A DNA stretch of 64,000 bases from Diplonema papillatum (GCA_030068145.1 JAPJBO010000731.1:52514-116513); one strand, 5' to 3'. Numbered from the stretch's first letter, positions 1 to 10,911 are shown. Program-made: numbers and translations. Notes: a model not told the origin generated them from the letters alone.

Positions 1-264
1 AAGAAAATGCTTGAAAACCGCAAGAAGAATAGGCGTGTGTTTGTTTGTACGTGCCGGGAGAGGATTAGCCTGCTAGTGGATGATAGTGAGTGAATATGCT
101 CGTGAGGCTAATCTTCTCCCAAACACGCTGCCAGCGTTCTCTTTCGTGTTAACAATTGCACTGTTACTACGAAAAACTCAACTCGTCGTTGTCCCACCCT
201 TCATTCAGTCTCAGAAGAGTGGGGGGAGGGGCTGGGAGAGGTTTGGGGGGGGGGTGCCGGAAAT
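1..264. repeat. 5' flank of the SMN-like gene with an inverted repeat
   Basis: No coding evidence. A 16-bp inverted repeat with one mismatch pairs 56-71 with 105-120. The flanks (GTGCCGG before, AACACGCTGCC after) match those of a hairpin-bearing dispersed repeat at 11584-11700, although the stem sequence here is different. The stretch presumably includes the promoter and leader of the gene starting at 265; no TATA-like motif is convincing. Confidence 0.4.
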
Positions 265-1029
265 ATGAACGACCCCATTGTGCTCACGGCAGAAGACTTG
301 GCAGACCCGGACCTATGGGACGACACGGAGCTGATTGAGCTGTACAACACCGCCGTGAAGGAGGCGGAGCGGCACACGGGGAAGCACAAGGGCCGGTGGA
401 ACAAGGCAGGCAAGGGCGCCAAGCAGCAGCAGCACCAGGCACGGCCGCCGCCCAAGCGCAAGAGCATGCCCGTCGAGAAGGCACCGTCCGCGAAAAAGAA
501 GCCGAAGAAGGAGCCCGCCGCCGCGCCCCAGGCGGACGCAGACCCCTGGGCTGCCTACACTCTCCAAGCGCAGCAGATGGCGTACCAGCAGATGGCACAA
601 CAGCAGCAGCAGCAGCAGCAACAAGCGGCTCAGCAGCAGCAGCAGCAATATATGGCTCAGCAGCAGCAGCAGCAGCAGCAGCAACAGCAAATGGTTCAGC
701 AGCAGCAGCAGCAACAAACGGCTCAGCAGCAGCAGCAGCAGCAGCAAATGGTGCAGCAGCAGCAGCAGCAGCAACAGCAAATGGTTCAGCAGCAGCAGCA
801 GCAACGAATGGCGCAAACCCCGAGCCAGGCGCAGGCCCCTCTGTTCGGCGCCCAATCCGGCGCGTCGGGCCCGAGCATACCCGCGCCGGCCATTCCTCAG
901 CACCTGCTCGCGCAGGACCACAACATGGCCATGCTGCTCCGGTCGTGGTACCAAGCGGGCTACGACACGGGCATCGCCGCTGCGCGATCCATCAAACAGC
1001 GGCAGCAGCAAGCCGCCCCTGTCTACTGA
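265..1029 (+). CDS. SMN1-like: SMN-like protein with N-terminal Gemin2-binding-like motif, poly-Q linker and C-terminal YG box
   Basis: Single-exon frame of 254 residues starting at an ATG. Residues 17-32 (LWDDTELIELYNTAVK) resemble the Gemin2-binding segment of survival motor neuron proteins. The C-terminus (SWYQAGYDTG, residues 227-236) matches the glycine-tyrosine YG box used for SMN self-association, preceded by a Pro-rich stretch. In this family the protein scaffolds assembly of Sm rings on spliceosomal snRNAs. Between the two ends lie a Lys-rich basic patch (about 45-85) and roughly 100 residues rich in glutamine, but no Tudor domain is visible. Fission yeast Smn1 likewise lacks one. 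The stop is followed by decayed copies of the gene's own 3' end. The assignment rests on two short terminal motifs in the correct order, which is why confidence is below certainty. Confidence 0.75.
   Translation: MNDPIVLTAEDLADPDLWDDTELIELYNTAVKEAERHTGKHKGRWNKAGKGAKQQQHQARPPPKRKSMPVEKAPSAKKKPKKEPAAAPQADADPWAAYTLQAQQMAYQQMAQQQQQQQQQAAQQQQQQYMAQQQQQQQQQQQMVQQQQQQQTAQQQQQQQQMVQQQQQQQQQMVQQQQQQRMAQTPSQAQAPLFGAQSGASGPSIPAPAIPQHLLAQDHNMAMLLRSWYQAGYDTGIAAARSIKQRQQQAAPVY
598..810 (+). repeat. CAG/CAA repeat encoding poly-glutamine
   Basis: Interrupted CAG/CAA runs inside the SMN-like gene, broken by short Met-Ala, Met-Val or Thr-Ala spacers that recur at similar intervals. The tract is likely to vary in length. 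Confidence 0.9.
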
Positions 1030-1324
1030 GCCCTGCTGCAGCTGAGAGTTAGGGCCCCCCGTCCCCTAACCTTTGCGGCTCCGTGTCTCTACTGAGGAGG
1101 ACTTTCTGCGACTAGTGCGCGGAAGCCTTTCACCGGCCACAGCTGCGCGAGATACGCTGCAGCAGATATCCAGAATGGCGTACAAGCAGCTGCTCTTTTC
1201 TCCACAGCGGCAGCAAGCGGCGGAGACACGCGACGCATCAACAGCAGTTGGCGGCGGCAAGGCAGGGCGGTTTGTCAGATGGTAGGCTGCGCGCCTCTGG
1301 CCTCCCGTTCTCAGTGCTCATTCC

Positions 1325-1640
1325 TGCTCTTCCTCAGTATCTTCTCATGCAGAACCGCAACATGGCTCCACAACATGGCTATCTCAGGTCGTGGTACCAT
1401 GCGGGCTACGACACAGGCATTGCCGCTGCGATCCATCTCACAGCGGCAGCAGCAAGTTGCCCCTGTCTACTGAGCAGGGCCCCCCGCCCCCTAACCTCAG
1501 CGGCTCAGTGTCTCTACTGAGGATAGGTTCTGCGACTAGTGCGCGATAGCCTTCAACCGGCCACAGCTGCAGCAGCCATCCAGGAGGGCGTACCGGCAGC
1601 AGAAACCTTCTTCACACAGCCACACGACGCATCAACAGCT
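1325..1640 (+). pseudogene. Decayed second copy of the SMN-like 3' end (YG box plus 3' flank)
   Basis: Aligns with about 885-1236: it repeats the SWYxAGYDTGIAAA coding segment, the CCCCTGTCTACTGAGC stop region and the downstream CTCTACTGAGGA and CTGCGACTAGTGCGCG stretches. A one-codon loss and frame changes after GIAAA break the reading frame relative to the parent. No N-terminal domain is present, so it is a partial tandem copy and not a gene. Confidence 0.8.
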
Positions 1641-1780
1641 AACTTCGAACTATCGTGGTACCAAGCCGGCTATGACACAGGCATTGCCGCTGCGCGATCC
1701 GTCAAACGGCTGCAGCAACAAGTTGCTCCTGATTACTGGGCAGAGCCTCCCCCTAAACTTAGCGACTAAACGTCTCTTTG
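1641..1780 (+). pseudogene. Third partial copy of the SMN-like YG box
   Basis: Encodes LSWYQAGYDTGIAAARSVK followed by a Gln-rich tail and ends at a TAA near 1767, so the YG box here is still in frame. No start codon or upstream domain is attached. It could be read only as an alternative terminal exon; I treat it as a duplicate remnant. Confidence 0.7.
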
Positions 1781-2427
1781 AGCCGGTCCATCCCCTCTTG
1801 ATAGACCGTGATAGACCGAATAATACAGCGCCGGGCAATTCGATGCAGCTCTAGGGACTGGACCCCTGGTGGACCGTGATTCGCTGTGATAAACAGCGGC
1901 AGGCACCCCGATGCAGTTTCAAGAGATTGGGACGGACCGGCTCACTCTTCTGAGGCGGCGGCTCTCAGTTCGCGCCCGCCTACCACCGGCTACAGGCTCA
2001 GCACTGGGACCTTCTGCATGCACCCCATGTGTTTGCATGCACTTTCTGACGGGCTAGGTTGCTTTATGACTTTGGCGTGGCCTGTCATAATCGAGTGCCT
2101 GTAGAGGTGCAGCAGAAATGGGGGTGGCGTGCCGGCAGCAGCTTTTTCGCCAGAGCGGTTGCTAGCAGTTGGTGCAGGAAGGCAGCGTAGTGTCCGCTCT
2201 GGCGCCTTTGGGCCCTGTTCAGTATAAGTGCGCGACCCATCAAATGCATCGCTCCTGTTTCACTGAGCAGCGTCAGGCCTGTACCGTTACTTAACGGTAA
2301 CGTCCGCTGGGCAGCCGACAAACCAGCAACAGCTTTTCTCCATAGCGCAGACATGGCAGCAGGCTCTGGCGCAGACAGACAAGCCATGTTGGTTAACTCC
2401 GTGTGCGACTGCAACTGGCGTCAAGGT
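1781..2427. other. Non-coding stretch
   Basis: No convincing open frame or structured repeat. Two short repeats of 'tagaccgtgata' lie at 1801-1885. Confidence 0.5.
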
Positions 2428-2552
2428 AAGTCTCCTGGAATGGGGTATCCACGGAGGGTGAGAGTCCCGTATGTCCTCGACGAGCCATGTTGGTTAACTC
2501 CTTCCTAGCACGAGTCGCTCAGTTTGGGAATGCTGAGCTAATCGGTAGGTAT
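2428..2552 (+). rRNA. Degenerate 28S rRNA-like fragment (5' region)
   Basis: Contains AGTCTCCTGGAATGG, GAGGGTGAGAGTCCCGTAT, CGAGTCG and TTTGGGAATGC, then GGTAGGTAT, in the order found in the 5' part of eukaryotic large-subunit rRNA (SSU-distal D1/D2 core: 'GAGGGTGAGAATCCCGT ... GAGTCG ... TTTGGGAATGC ... GGTGGTAAAT'). Spacing and several positions are altered, so it is a pseudogene fragment and not functional rRNA. Confidence 0.6.
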
Positions 2553-2572
2553 CTTGGGGACACAACTACCGT

Positions 2573-2613
2573 CGAGGTAAGTCTCCTCGAATGGTTTCCA
2601 CAGAGGGTGAGAC
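2573..2613 (+). rRNA. Second short copy of the same 28S-like segment
   Basis: Repeats GAGGTAAGTCTCCTCGAATGG and CAGAGGGTGAGACT from the fragment immediately upstream, then diverges. It looks like a partial tandem duplication of the rRNA-like piece. Confidence 0.5.
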
Positions 2614-3412
2614 TGCCTGAAAATTGAGCGGACCATATTGAATTTACATCGACTTCCTCAGTGAAACCGTATCTCTCAGCTTTAGCTCCAGTTTCTAAGG
2701 CTGGACTCCACTGCGCCGGGGGGGGCCACTGCGTCCGATGAATGACGACGGGACCTTGACCGACCTGCCGTGTGCCCCTTTGTGTGTCGGCTACCCTCCC
2801 ATCATTGGCTACGCGAAGCGACCACCTGTTTTATCCGCGGCCACGTTGCCCGCGAAGCTCCCCCCGTTGAACTTGCCTTGCCGTGTGCGGCGCAGAAGGG
2901 GGTGGAGGAGTGCGCATCTCTCTACGACCTTATTCTTTTTCGCCTTTTTTTTTTTTTTGCGTTTTTTCGTTTTTTTGTCCGCCCTTCCTTCCATGTTGTC
3001 TGGTGAGAACTGCCAAGAAGGGGAGACGTAAGGCGACGTTTTTGCAACTCCTCATCCCGGGGAAACGAGCTTTGTGAGGCGCACGGTTTAGGGGGTGAGA
3101 GAGAACTTCGGCTTCTCTTATCCAACCACACCCTGGCGGCTGTGTGAAGTTCTCTTGTCGAGGCGAAAACATGACACATCACGCGCGAAGAGATAACCGA
3201 CGTCGGCGATGCTGATTATCGCCACAGATTCTTTGCGTTTTAATCCAAACTCTTATCGACTGTCCACGTGCCCCAACTCCGTCCTCAGTGAAGCTGTGTA
3301 CCAGGGAGTTTCTGCTCCGTATTGGCTGACGAACTGCCAAAGAAGGGGAGATGAAAGAACACGTGTTTGTAGCACGCGCAAGGAGACTGTTGAAAAGGAT
3401 TGGCTCTAGGAC
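2614..3412. other. Non-coding stretch with T-rich tract
   Basis: A T-rich block lies at 2930-2985. The segment around 3200-3240 (GCTGATTATCGCCACAGATT) recurs near 36760 and, diverged, near 44870, so part of this stretch is a dispersed repeat. No gene is supported. Confidence 0.5.
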
Positions 3413-3574
3413 GCCAGTGCGGGCTTAGGTCCGGTGTCAGCTTGAAGGTGCTGTGAGCGGGCTTAGGTCCGGGCTCAGCTTGAAGGTGCTGTGAGCGGGC
3501 TTATGTCCGGGCTCAGCTTGAAGGTGCTGTGAGCGGGCTTATGTCCGGGCTCAGCTTGAAGGTGCTGTGAGCGG
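3413..3574 (+). repeat. 39-bp minisatellite, about 4 copies
   Basis: Unit begins GCGGGCTTATGTCCGGGCTC and recurs every 39 bp with one- or two-base differences (for example TTAGGT versus TTATGT). Confidence 0.95.
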
Positions 3575-3874
3575 CATTCTCGGGGTGTTACCCGCGGCTC
3601 CCGATTTCTTCCGCGCCTTCTTAGTGTCAGGTTGGAACTGTTACGAACAAGACTACCTTCTTCAACCAACCACACGTTCTGAGGGCTGTGCGAAGGCTTC
3701 CCTTGTGTTGACCTTCGTGGTGCATCAACCCAATGGGAGCCACCCCGAATCTAGCCTGGCCACCCCTTGACTTGTTTTGATGTGTTCTCTCTCTCGCTCT
3801 CTCTCAACTCTATCTTCCAGTGAAAGGTGTAGGAGGAGGGTGGAAGGTGTGGGGGCATCAAGCCTGGCCTAGTG

Positions 3875-6800
3875 ATGCCTCCCGAGCGCGGAAAGCTGGC
3901 TTCGCTGGCGCTGGTCGGCTCCCTCCTGCCATTTGGCAGCTGCACGCAGGCCGTTGCGCGGTCAGGCGACCGGTCAGACGAACTACTACCGGAGGAACTA
4001 CGACCGGAGGACCGACTCGAGGATCCCTCTCCGAGCAGCGCCGCGCAGCAGGCGCGCGCCTGCGGCCCACCGCCGGAGGCAACCCCGAGTGCACGCGCCG
4101 CGCAGCAGGCGCGCGCCTGCGGCCCACCGCCGGAGGCAACCCCGAGTGCACGCGCCGCGCAGCAGGCGCGCGCCTGCGGCCCACCGCTGGAGGCAACCCT
4201 GAGTGCAAGCGCCGCGCAGCAGGCGCGCGCCTGCAGCCCACCGCCAGAGGCAACCCCGAGTGCAAGCGCCGCGCAGCAGGCGCGCGTCTGCAGCCCACCG
4301 CCGGAGGCAACCCCGAGTGCAAGCGCCGCGCAGCAGGCGCGCGCCTGCGGCCCACCGCCGGAGGCAACCCCGAGTGCAAGCGCCGCGCAGCAGGCGCGCG
4401 CCTGCGGCCCACCGCCGGAGGCAACCCCGAGTGCAAGCGCCGCGCAGCAGGCGCGCGCCTGCAGCCCACCGCTGGAGGCAACCCCGAGTGCAAGCGCCGC
4501 GCAGCAGGCCAATCAAAGCAGCCCGCCGGGAAACCACGCAGCGTCGGAGCAGCCAGCCGAGGTGGTCGAAACTGCGGGGAACGGTGAATCGCCGGCGAGG
4601 CGTGCCAGCAGCTGCCAACCCGCAGAGGCAGCCGTCGCAGGCGGGAATGCGGAAGACGAAGTGTCCGAGACTCAAGAAGCCTCTGCAGGCAATCAGCAAG
4701 AAGGCAAAATCCCGAAGAAGCCAGTTTCTGACTGTCAACCAGCAGAGGCAGTGGTTGCAAATAGTACGGACGAAGGCGAAGTGCCGACCAGCAGTCAGCC
4801 TGCAGAGGCAGCAGGCGAGAAAACAGAAGACGAAGTGTCCGAGAAGCCGGTCACTGGCGGTCGACCAGCCGAAGAAGCCTTTGAAGGCAATCACCAAGAA
4901 GGCAAAGTCCCCGAAAAGCTAGTTGCTGACTGTCAACCAACAGAGACAGTGGTTGTAAATAGTGCGGAAGAAAGCGAAGTGCCGACCAGCAGTCAGCTTG
5001 CAGAGGCAGCCACCGCAGGCGAGAACGGAGACGACGAAGTGTCCGAAAATCCAATTACTGGCGGTCAGTCTGCCGAGGAAGTCGTTGCGGGCAATCAGGA
5101 AGAAGGCAAAGTCCCGGCGAAGCCAGTCGTTGACTGCCAGCCAGCAGAGGCAGGGGCTGCAAATAGTACGGAAGAAAGCGAAATGCCGATGAAGACAGAC
5201 GCCAGCTGTCAGCCTGCAGAGGCAGTTACAGGCGATGAAGTAGAACATGCAGTATGCGGAGTTTCAGTTACGGAAAGTTCGCCTGCCGAAGAAGCCGTTG
5301 CAGGAAATCGGGAAGAAGACGAAGTCCCGGAGAAGCCAGTTGCTGACTGTCAACCGGCAGAGACAGTGGTTGCACACAGCATGGAAGAAAGCGAAGTGCT
5401 GGTGAAAACAGACGCCAGCTGTCAGCCTGCAGAAGCAGCCACAGAAGTAGAACACGAAGTGTCTGACCATCCCGTTGCTGACGGTCCGCGTGCCGAGGAA
5501 GCCGTTGCAGGCAATCGGGAAGGAGAGAAGCTACTTGTGCCTGGGCCTGCTGCAGCCAAGGAAGAAGCCGAAGTCCCCGGGGAGCAGGCCAGCAGCCAGC
5601 TTGCAAAGGCAGCCGTTGGTGCCGATAAGATAGATGAGAAGGCCGGATCTAACACTGCCAGCTGCCAAGGAGAGGAGCTTGACGAAAAGCCCAAAGCCAG
5701 CTCTCAGCTTCCGGAAAGTGCTGCCGAGAAGTGTATCTCAGAAGAGAATTCCACCGCAGGGAAAGTTGGGGAAAAAGGAGCTTCCCGGTCAGAAGATAAG
5801 GACTCTGCTTCTCCTTCATTATCAACAGGGAACGAAGGCAAACGAGAAGCTGCTGAGACAGAAGATGTTTCTTCTGCAGTAGCGAAGGACGAGCAACACG
5901 GCGTGGCTCTATCGGTAGTGAACGATGCGAACGGAGCGAAAACTGAGGAAGGTGAGAATCGCTTCGCTCCCACAGAAGAGACGGTTGGGCATTCTGCCGC
6001 GGCGACGGATGGGCAACACGACGTGACCCCCGCATTGATAGCAAACGATGCAAACCAGGCTTCTCCCCCAGAAGAGAATGCTGAGAACAAAGATTCTCCT
6101 CCCGCTGAGCAACACGACGCTTGTCGGACAACAGATAACATCGAGCAGCTGGACGGCGCTCCTTCAGAAGATAAGGCCGAGGGACACGACGCTTCTCCCT
6201 CGGAAGAGGACGTTGAGAACAAGGATGTTTCTCCCACAGAGAAGAACACTGCGAAAGACGACAACATCGAGCAGCAGGACGGCGCTTTTTCAGAAGATAA
6301 CGCCGAGGGACACGACGCTTCTCCCTCGGAAGAGGACGTTACGAACAAGGATGTTTCTCCCACAGAGAAGACAGAGAAACACGACAACATCAAGCAGCAG
6401 GACGGCACTTTTTCAGAAGCGAACACGGAGGGACACGACGCTTCTCCCTCGGAAGAGGACGCTGCTAACAAGGATGTTTCTCCCACAGAGAAGACAGAGA
6501 AATGCGACACCATCAAGCAGCAGGTCGGCGCTTTTTCAGCAGATAATGCCAGGGGACACGACGTTTCTCCGTCGGAAGAGAACGTTGAGAACAAGGACGC
6601 TTCTCCCATGGAAAACAAGACCGAGAAACACGGCGCTTTTTCAGAAGAGAACGCCGAGAAACACGACGCTTCCTCGGAAGATAACGTTGAGAACAAGGAT
6701 GTTTCTCCCACAGAAAAGAACACTGCGAAACACGACACCATCAAGCAGCAGGACGGCGCTTTTTCAGAAGATAACGCCGAGGGACACGACGCTTCTCCCT

Positions 6801-7805
6801 CGGAAGAGGACGTTACGAACAACGTTGAAAACAAGGATGCTTCTCCCACAGAAGAAAAGACCGAGAAACACGACAGCATCGAGCAGCAGGAACCGCGCGC
6901 CGCTGGTGCTTTGAAAACCGAGAAGCGAAACGCCGGTCGTTCAGAAAAAGAAGACGAAGAAGCAGAACACGAAGAAGACCACACCACCCAGCGGCAAAAC
7001 GACGAGCCTAGCCGCGGCGGTGAAGACACCGCCGCCGCCCCGGGAATGAAGGAGAGGGAGCCGCGGAAGGTCGGTCGTTCAGAAAATGAAGAAGAAGAAG
7101 CAGAACACGAAGAAGACCACGCCTCCCAGCGGCAGAACGACGAGCAAGAAACCGCCGCCACCCCGGGAGGGAAGGAGGAGGGGCGGCCGCGGAAGGCCGG
7201 TCGTTCAGAAAATGAAGAAGAAGAAGAAGCAGAACACGAAGAAGACCACGCCTCCCAGCGGCCGAACGACGAGCAAGAAACCGCCGCCACCCCGGGAGGG
7301 AAGGAGGAGGGGCGGCCGCGGAAGGCCGTCGGGTCGCCGGCGAGCCGGCGCAGCAGCGCGGACGACGCGCACAGCAGCTACTACTCGCCCCGGTTCGCGT
7401 CCGAAACCGGCGACCGGTCCAGCGCCGCCTCGACGGGCGCCGGCAGCTACGCGGCATCGTCGCACGACGAAGAAGCCCGCCCCGGGAACACGGGCAAAGA
7501 GGCGGGCTGCCTCCCCCACAGTCGGCGGGGCCCCCCGCCGCCTCGGCAGAGCTGCCGGCAGCCGAGACGGGGCAGGCCGCGCAGGGACAGGTCCGCTTCC
7601 TTCGGCCCCCGCGGCGCCGGCAGCCGGAGCCGGCGGCGGCGCGTGTCGCGGTCGGCCGCACGCGGCGGCGGCCGGCAGCAGGCGGACGCCGTCACCGCGG
7701 AGGAAGTCAACGCGCTGCAGGTCGTCACCAACGTCGCGGCGCGGAAGTGGCACCTGCAGCTGCGCCCCACGCACATCAACTTGGCCTGGGTGTACAAAGC
7801 AGCAG
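3875..7805 (+). CDS. Exon 1 of a large acidic repeat / coiled-coil protein
   Basis: The frame opens at ATG 3875 and runs 1,310 codons to a proposed donor CAG|GTTTGC at 7805/7806, phase 1; unspliced it would stop at 7915. Residues about 8-28 are hydrophobic (LASLALVGSLLPFG) and could be a signal peptide. Then follow eight 19-residue repeats (AAQQARACGPPPEATPSA), a Glu/Ala/Pro-rich region with recurring DCQPAE motifs, a third repeat block (HDASPSEEDV... about 37 residues), and an Arg/Ser-rich segment ending in VTNVAARKWHLQL. I recognise no catalytic domain. The junction to exon 2 gives VYKAA-D-EFQDAV, and the donor resembles that of GTPBP1 exon 1 (G|GTTTGC). The exon chain is inferred from phase and splice consensus only. 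A stand-alone protein ending at 7915 is the alternative. Confidence 0.6.
4040..4510 (+). repeat. 57-bp in-frame coding repeat, 8 copies
   Basis: Unit starts GCCGCGCAGCAGGCGCGCG, with exact 57-bp period (starts at 4040, 4097 and so on), encoding a 19-residue Ala/Gln/Pro repeat. The period is a multiple of three, so copy number can change without breaking the frame. All three antisense frames also stay open. Confidence 0.95.
6130..6880 (+). repeat. Degenerate coding repeat of about 111 bp
   Basis: Motifs GGACACGACGCTTCTCC, GAACAAGGATGTTTCTCCC and GCAGGACGGCGCTTTTTCAG recur about six times in fixed order, encoding Asp/Glu/Ser-rich repeats. Some units lack segments, for example around 6620-6670. 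Confidence 0.85.
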
Positions 7806-8714
7806 GTTTGCGCGCGACGCCTTCACTCACCCCTTTCCACGACCGCCACCATTTTCATGAGGTCGCTCACATGCTACACAGCACACGCGACATGGAAATT
7901 CGGTTAAACGGTTAAAACTCTACGTGATTATTAAAGGATCCACCGTCCGAGGAACAAACACGTGCGCACGAAAGGCGTGCTGCCTGAGCATCAAACTATC
8001 CGTAAGCGGCGAAAGAGAAACAGCAGCCAAGGGAACGGACTTGAAATTGTCAGCGGGGAAAGCCCCTGTCGAGTTTGACTCTACTCTGACTTCGTGGCAG
8101 TGACACGGGAGGTGTAGAATAGGGGGGAGGCCGCAACAAAAAAGTACCACTTCTCTTGTTGTCGCTTTGCTTATCCAATGATGGGAAGACGGCAGCTACT
8201 CCCTTGCGGGGTTATTCTTCGGATTCGTAGCTCATCTGTTTCCACATGAAAAGGCGTTAAACCACGCGCGTCCGTATTGAGGGTTAGTGGGGTTAGGTTC
8301 TTCGGATTCGTAGCTTATCCGTTTCCACATGAAAAGGCAATACACCACACGCGTCCGTAAGAGAGTTAAGCACATGCACTCGAAAAGGCATTAAACCACA
8401 CACGCGTCCGTAAGGGTTAGCCGCAGACACAAGCGTTTCTTGGTCCGCGGTCCTGGGATCTGGGGTCCTGGAGCTGGATCCCGGTATATGACCCTATTTG
8501 GGGCCTCTACTGGGACCTATACACACCACGTAGTAGTGCACTACATACCACCACCACTACACGGTTGATCCCGTATAGAGGGGATACGGTATGCTGTAGT
8601 GCATACCACAGTGCACGTAGGATGTGTATACATGCTCTACAGGTGGTCCCAATACCGATACCATGGGTCTCTAGGCATCAGCACCCCTGAGGACCACAAT
8701 ATCCACCCCGACAG
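7806..8714 (+). other. Proposed intron 1 with a degenerate tandem repeat
   Basis: Bounded by CAG|GTTTGC and CCGACAG|AC. At 8210-8425 the sequence TTCCACATGAAAAGGC...CACGCGTCCGTA occurs three times at about 80-bp spacing. The region 8500-8650 is rich in GTAGTGCATACCA-type short repeats. Confidence 0.45.
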
Positions 8715-9131
8715 ACGAGTTTCAAGACGCCGTCGGTTCTTCGCCGTCGTACAACGAAGCCGCACACGGAGGCGACGGCTGGATGACGTTGGACACGTTC
8801 AACGAGAGCCACTTTGTAGAGTGCGACGCGGCGGGGGACGAAGACTGTGCGCAGGATGCCGACTTGATCACGTCGCCGCGGTCGGCGCTGCTGGTGCTCC
8901 GCAACGGTTTGGCCGTCGAGCAGCTGTGCCGGCGGGTGCGCGGGCGGCAGCTCGCGGAATTGGCCCGGCAAGGCGTGCCTCCGGACGTGGCAAAACTCCG
9001 CTTCGAGCACCACGAGGTCCGCAGGAGCCGCATCGTCGCCGTCCTGCGCGAGCAGTACGCCCGCGTCAAGTCCCTCTTGTCCCGGAGGCAGCTGGCGCGG
9101 CTCCTGTACCAGAGCGCGCAGACGCAAGAAC
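8715..9131 (+). CDS. Exon 2 of the large coiled-coil protein
   Basis: Encodes about 139 residues (DEFQDAVGSSPSYNEAAHG... to ...LYQSAQTQE), with Arg/Leu-rich, helix-prone sequence such as AVLREQYARVKSLLSRRQL. The proposed acceptor is CCGACAG and the donor C|GTGTGTG; both are phase 1, matching exons 1 and 3. Two partial copies lie in the following introns (9325-9395 and 13512-13565). An alternative is a separate protein beginning at the ATG at 8783. No domain family is recognised. Confidence 0.55.
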
Positions 9132-9324
9132 GTGTGTGTTTCCCTCTCAAACCTTTTCCTTCTACTAGTTTTGATCTCTCTCTTTTCTAGCAGTTGTTTG
9201 GGTTAGAGCGTTTCTGGTGTGTTTTGGGGGGTTGAGTGTGGACCTATAGAGAGACAAGAGGTATTGGGTGACAAGCCCTGAATATTCAAGCCCACTTTGC
9301 TTCCGAAGCAAGGTTGGAATGCGT

Positions 9325-9395
9325 GACTTGATCACGTCGCCGCGGCCGGCGCTGCTGGGGCCTGCAGCTGTGCCGGCTGGTAGGCGGCAGCTCGC
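9325..9395 (+). pseudogene. Fragment copied from exon 2
   Basis: GACTTGATCACGTCGCCGCG and GGCGGCAGCTCGC repeat 8862-8955 of exon 2 with an internal deletion. Not translatable as a continuous exon. Confidence 0.7.
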
Positions 9396-9450
9396 AGAAT
9401 CCGATGTGTTCTCTCGCTTCGACGGATGTCTCTCCTGTTGCTCTGCTGCA

Positions 9451-9510
9451 AAAAAAAAAAAAAAAGAAAAAAAAACAGCAAGGGATTTTAACACACTCGC
9501 ACACACACAC
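9451..9510 (+). repeat. A-rich tract and CA microsatellite
   Basis: A15 and A9 runs near 9450-9475 followed by (CA)n at 9497-9513. Simple-sequence DNA. Confidence 0.9.
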
Positions 9511-9645
9511 ACACAGTTAAAGCACTAGTGCTGTGCAGAGCACCACTCCCCAGTTGAACACCGAACCCGCAACCCGCAGGAGCATCTGCGGTTACGTGAA
9601 GCTGAAGAAAGTGTGTAAAAAACGGGTCACTTACACACACACACA

Positions 9646-10063
9646 GTTATGCGTGGACACACTCTCGCTAAGGGGGCGCCACGTTAAAACGAGTCCGCAA
9701 CACTCACCCTGACCTGTGGACACACTCTCGCTAAGGGAGCGCCACGTTAAAACGAGTCCGCAACACTCACCCTGACCTGTGGACACACTCTCGCTAAGGG
9801 GGCGCCACGTTAAAACGAGTCCGCAACACTCACCCTGACCTGTGGACACACTCTCGCTAAGGGGGCGCCACGTTAAAACGAGTCCGCAACACTCACCCTG
9901 ACCTGTGGACACACTCTCGCTAAGGGGGCGCCACGTTAAAACGAGTCCGCAACACTCACCCTGACCTGTGGACACACTCTCGCTAAGGGGGCGCCACGTT
10001 AAAACGAGTCCGCAACACTACTCTCGCTAAGGGGGCGCCACGTTAAAACGAGTCCGCAACACC
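9646..10063 (+). repeat. 63-bp minisatellite, about 6.5 copies
   Basis: Unit GGACACACTCTCGCTAAGGG...CACCCTGACCTGT repeats at exactly 63 bp; the last copy is truncated. A diverged copy occurs at 21095-21150. The antisense frame stays open across it only because 63 is a multiple of three. Confidence 0.95.
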
Positions 10064-10300
10064 CACACAGTTAAAGCCCTAGCCTCCGTCGCTACGCGTA
10101 CCCAAGGATCGATACTCTCACCGAGCGGTTTCGTGCAGAGCCGGCGGCCGCTGAAGGAGGAGCACCTGGGCCTTCGTCGTGTACGACGCCGGGCCCCAGG
10201 TTCTCGTCTGGCAGGTCCGCGAGCGCGGCCGGAGGTGGCCGTCAAGACGCGCATCCTGCAGGACCAGCGAAGGACGGAGCCACAGGGGTGACCTTGACTC
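10061..10300 (+). pseudogene. Degenerate copy of exon 3 including its acceptor
   Basis: Matches 10466-10740: CCACACAGTTAAAGCCCT, GCTACGCGTAC, GTGTACGACGCCGGG and GCGCATCCTGCAGGACCAGC all recur in order. Two internal deletions (about 10125 and 10165) destroy the frame. It lies directly 3' of the 63-bp array. Confidence 0.8.
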
Positions 10301-10474
10301 AGCGAAGAGCCAGAGAGATTCCATACCACACACACACACACACCACACACGTGAATGGACGTCTCGCGTGCAGGAAGGCACCACGGAAAAACGGGTCCAT
10401 AACAACACACGCACACACATCTCGGGCTATATTCCGCGCGGGGACCCACAACTGACACACACACACCCACACAG

Positions 10475-10911
10475 TTAAAGCCCTCGCCTCCGTCGCTACG
10501 CGTACGCAAGGATCGATCCTCGCACCGAGCGGCAGCTTCAACGGCTCGCTGCCGTGCGCGGAGCGCCGGAGCCAGCGGCTGCTGAAGGAGAAGCACCTGG
10601 GCCTGCCCTCCGCCCCCGTCGTGTACGACGCCGGGCTCCAGCTTCTCGTCGGGCAGGTCCGCGACCGCGCCGAGCGCGCGGCGCGGCGCGAGGTGGCCGT
10701 CAAGAAGCGCATCCTGCAGGACCAGCGGACGACGGAGGACGCCGTCCGGACGCGCGAAGAGCGCCACACCGCGGGCCAGCAGCCCGCCCGCCTGCCGCCG
10801 AGGGACGCCAGCCACCTCGACAGGGCCCGGCAGGTGAAAGCCCACCGCGACCGGCAAACCGCGGCGTGGTCGCACGCGCTTTTGGCGCGCCGGGAGAACA
10901 AGAAGAAGCAG
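10475..10911 (+). CDS. Exon 3 of the large coiled-coil protein
   Basis: Acceptor CACCCACACAG|TT and donor AAGCAG|GTACCA are both good consensus. 437 nt enters in phase 1 and leaves in phase 0. Encodes 145 residues, strongly Arg/Glu/Lys-rich (QVRDRAERAARREVAVKKR, REERHTAG), typical of extended coiled coil. A broken copy sits just upstream at 10061-10300. Function unknown. Confidence 0.6.

Noticed and set aside
313..1011. Minus-strand Leu-rich and plus-strand Ala-rich frames over the CAG tract
   Set aside because: Poly-Leu and poly-Ala are the expected readings of a CAG/CAA tract; only the poly-Q frame has the SMN motifs.
3751..4897. Long minus-strand and alternative plus-strand frames over the 57-bp repeat
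   Set aside because: Shadows of the repetitive exon 1; the 57-bp unit keeps every frame open.
8205..8425. Possible CRISPR-like array
   Set aside because: Only three degenerate repeats of about 80 bp without unique spacers, in a eukaryotic intron.
9631..9975. 114-codon minus-strand repeat protein
   Set aside because: Product of the 63-bp minisatellite, whose length is a multiple of three.
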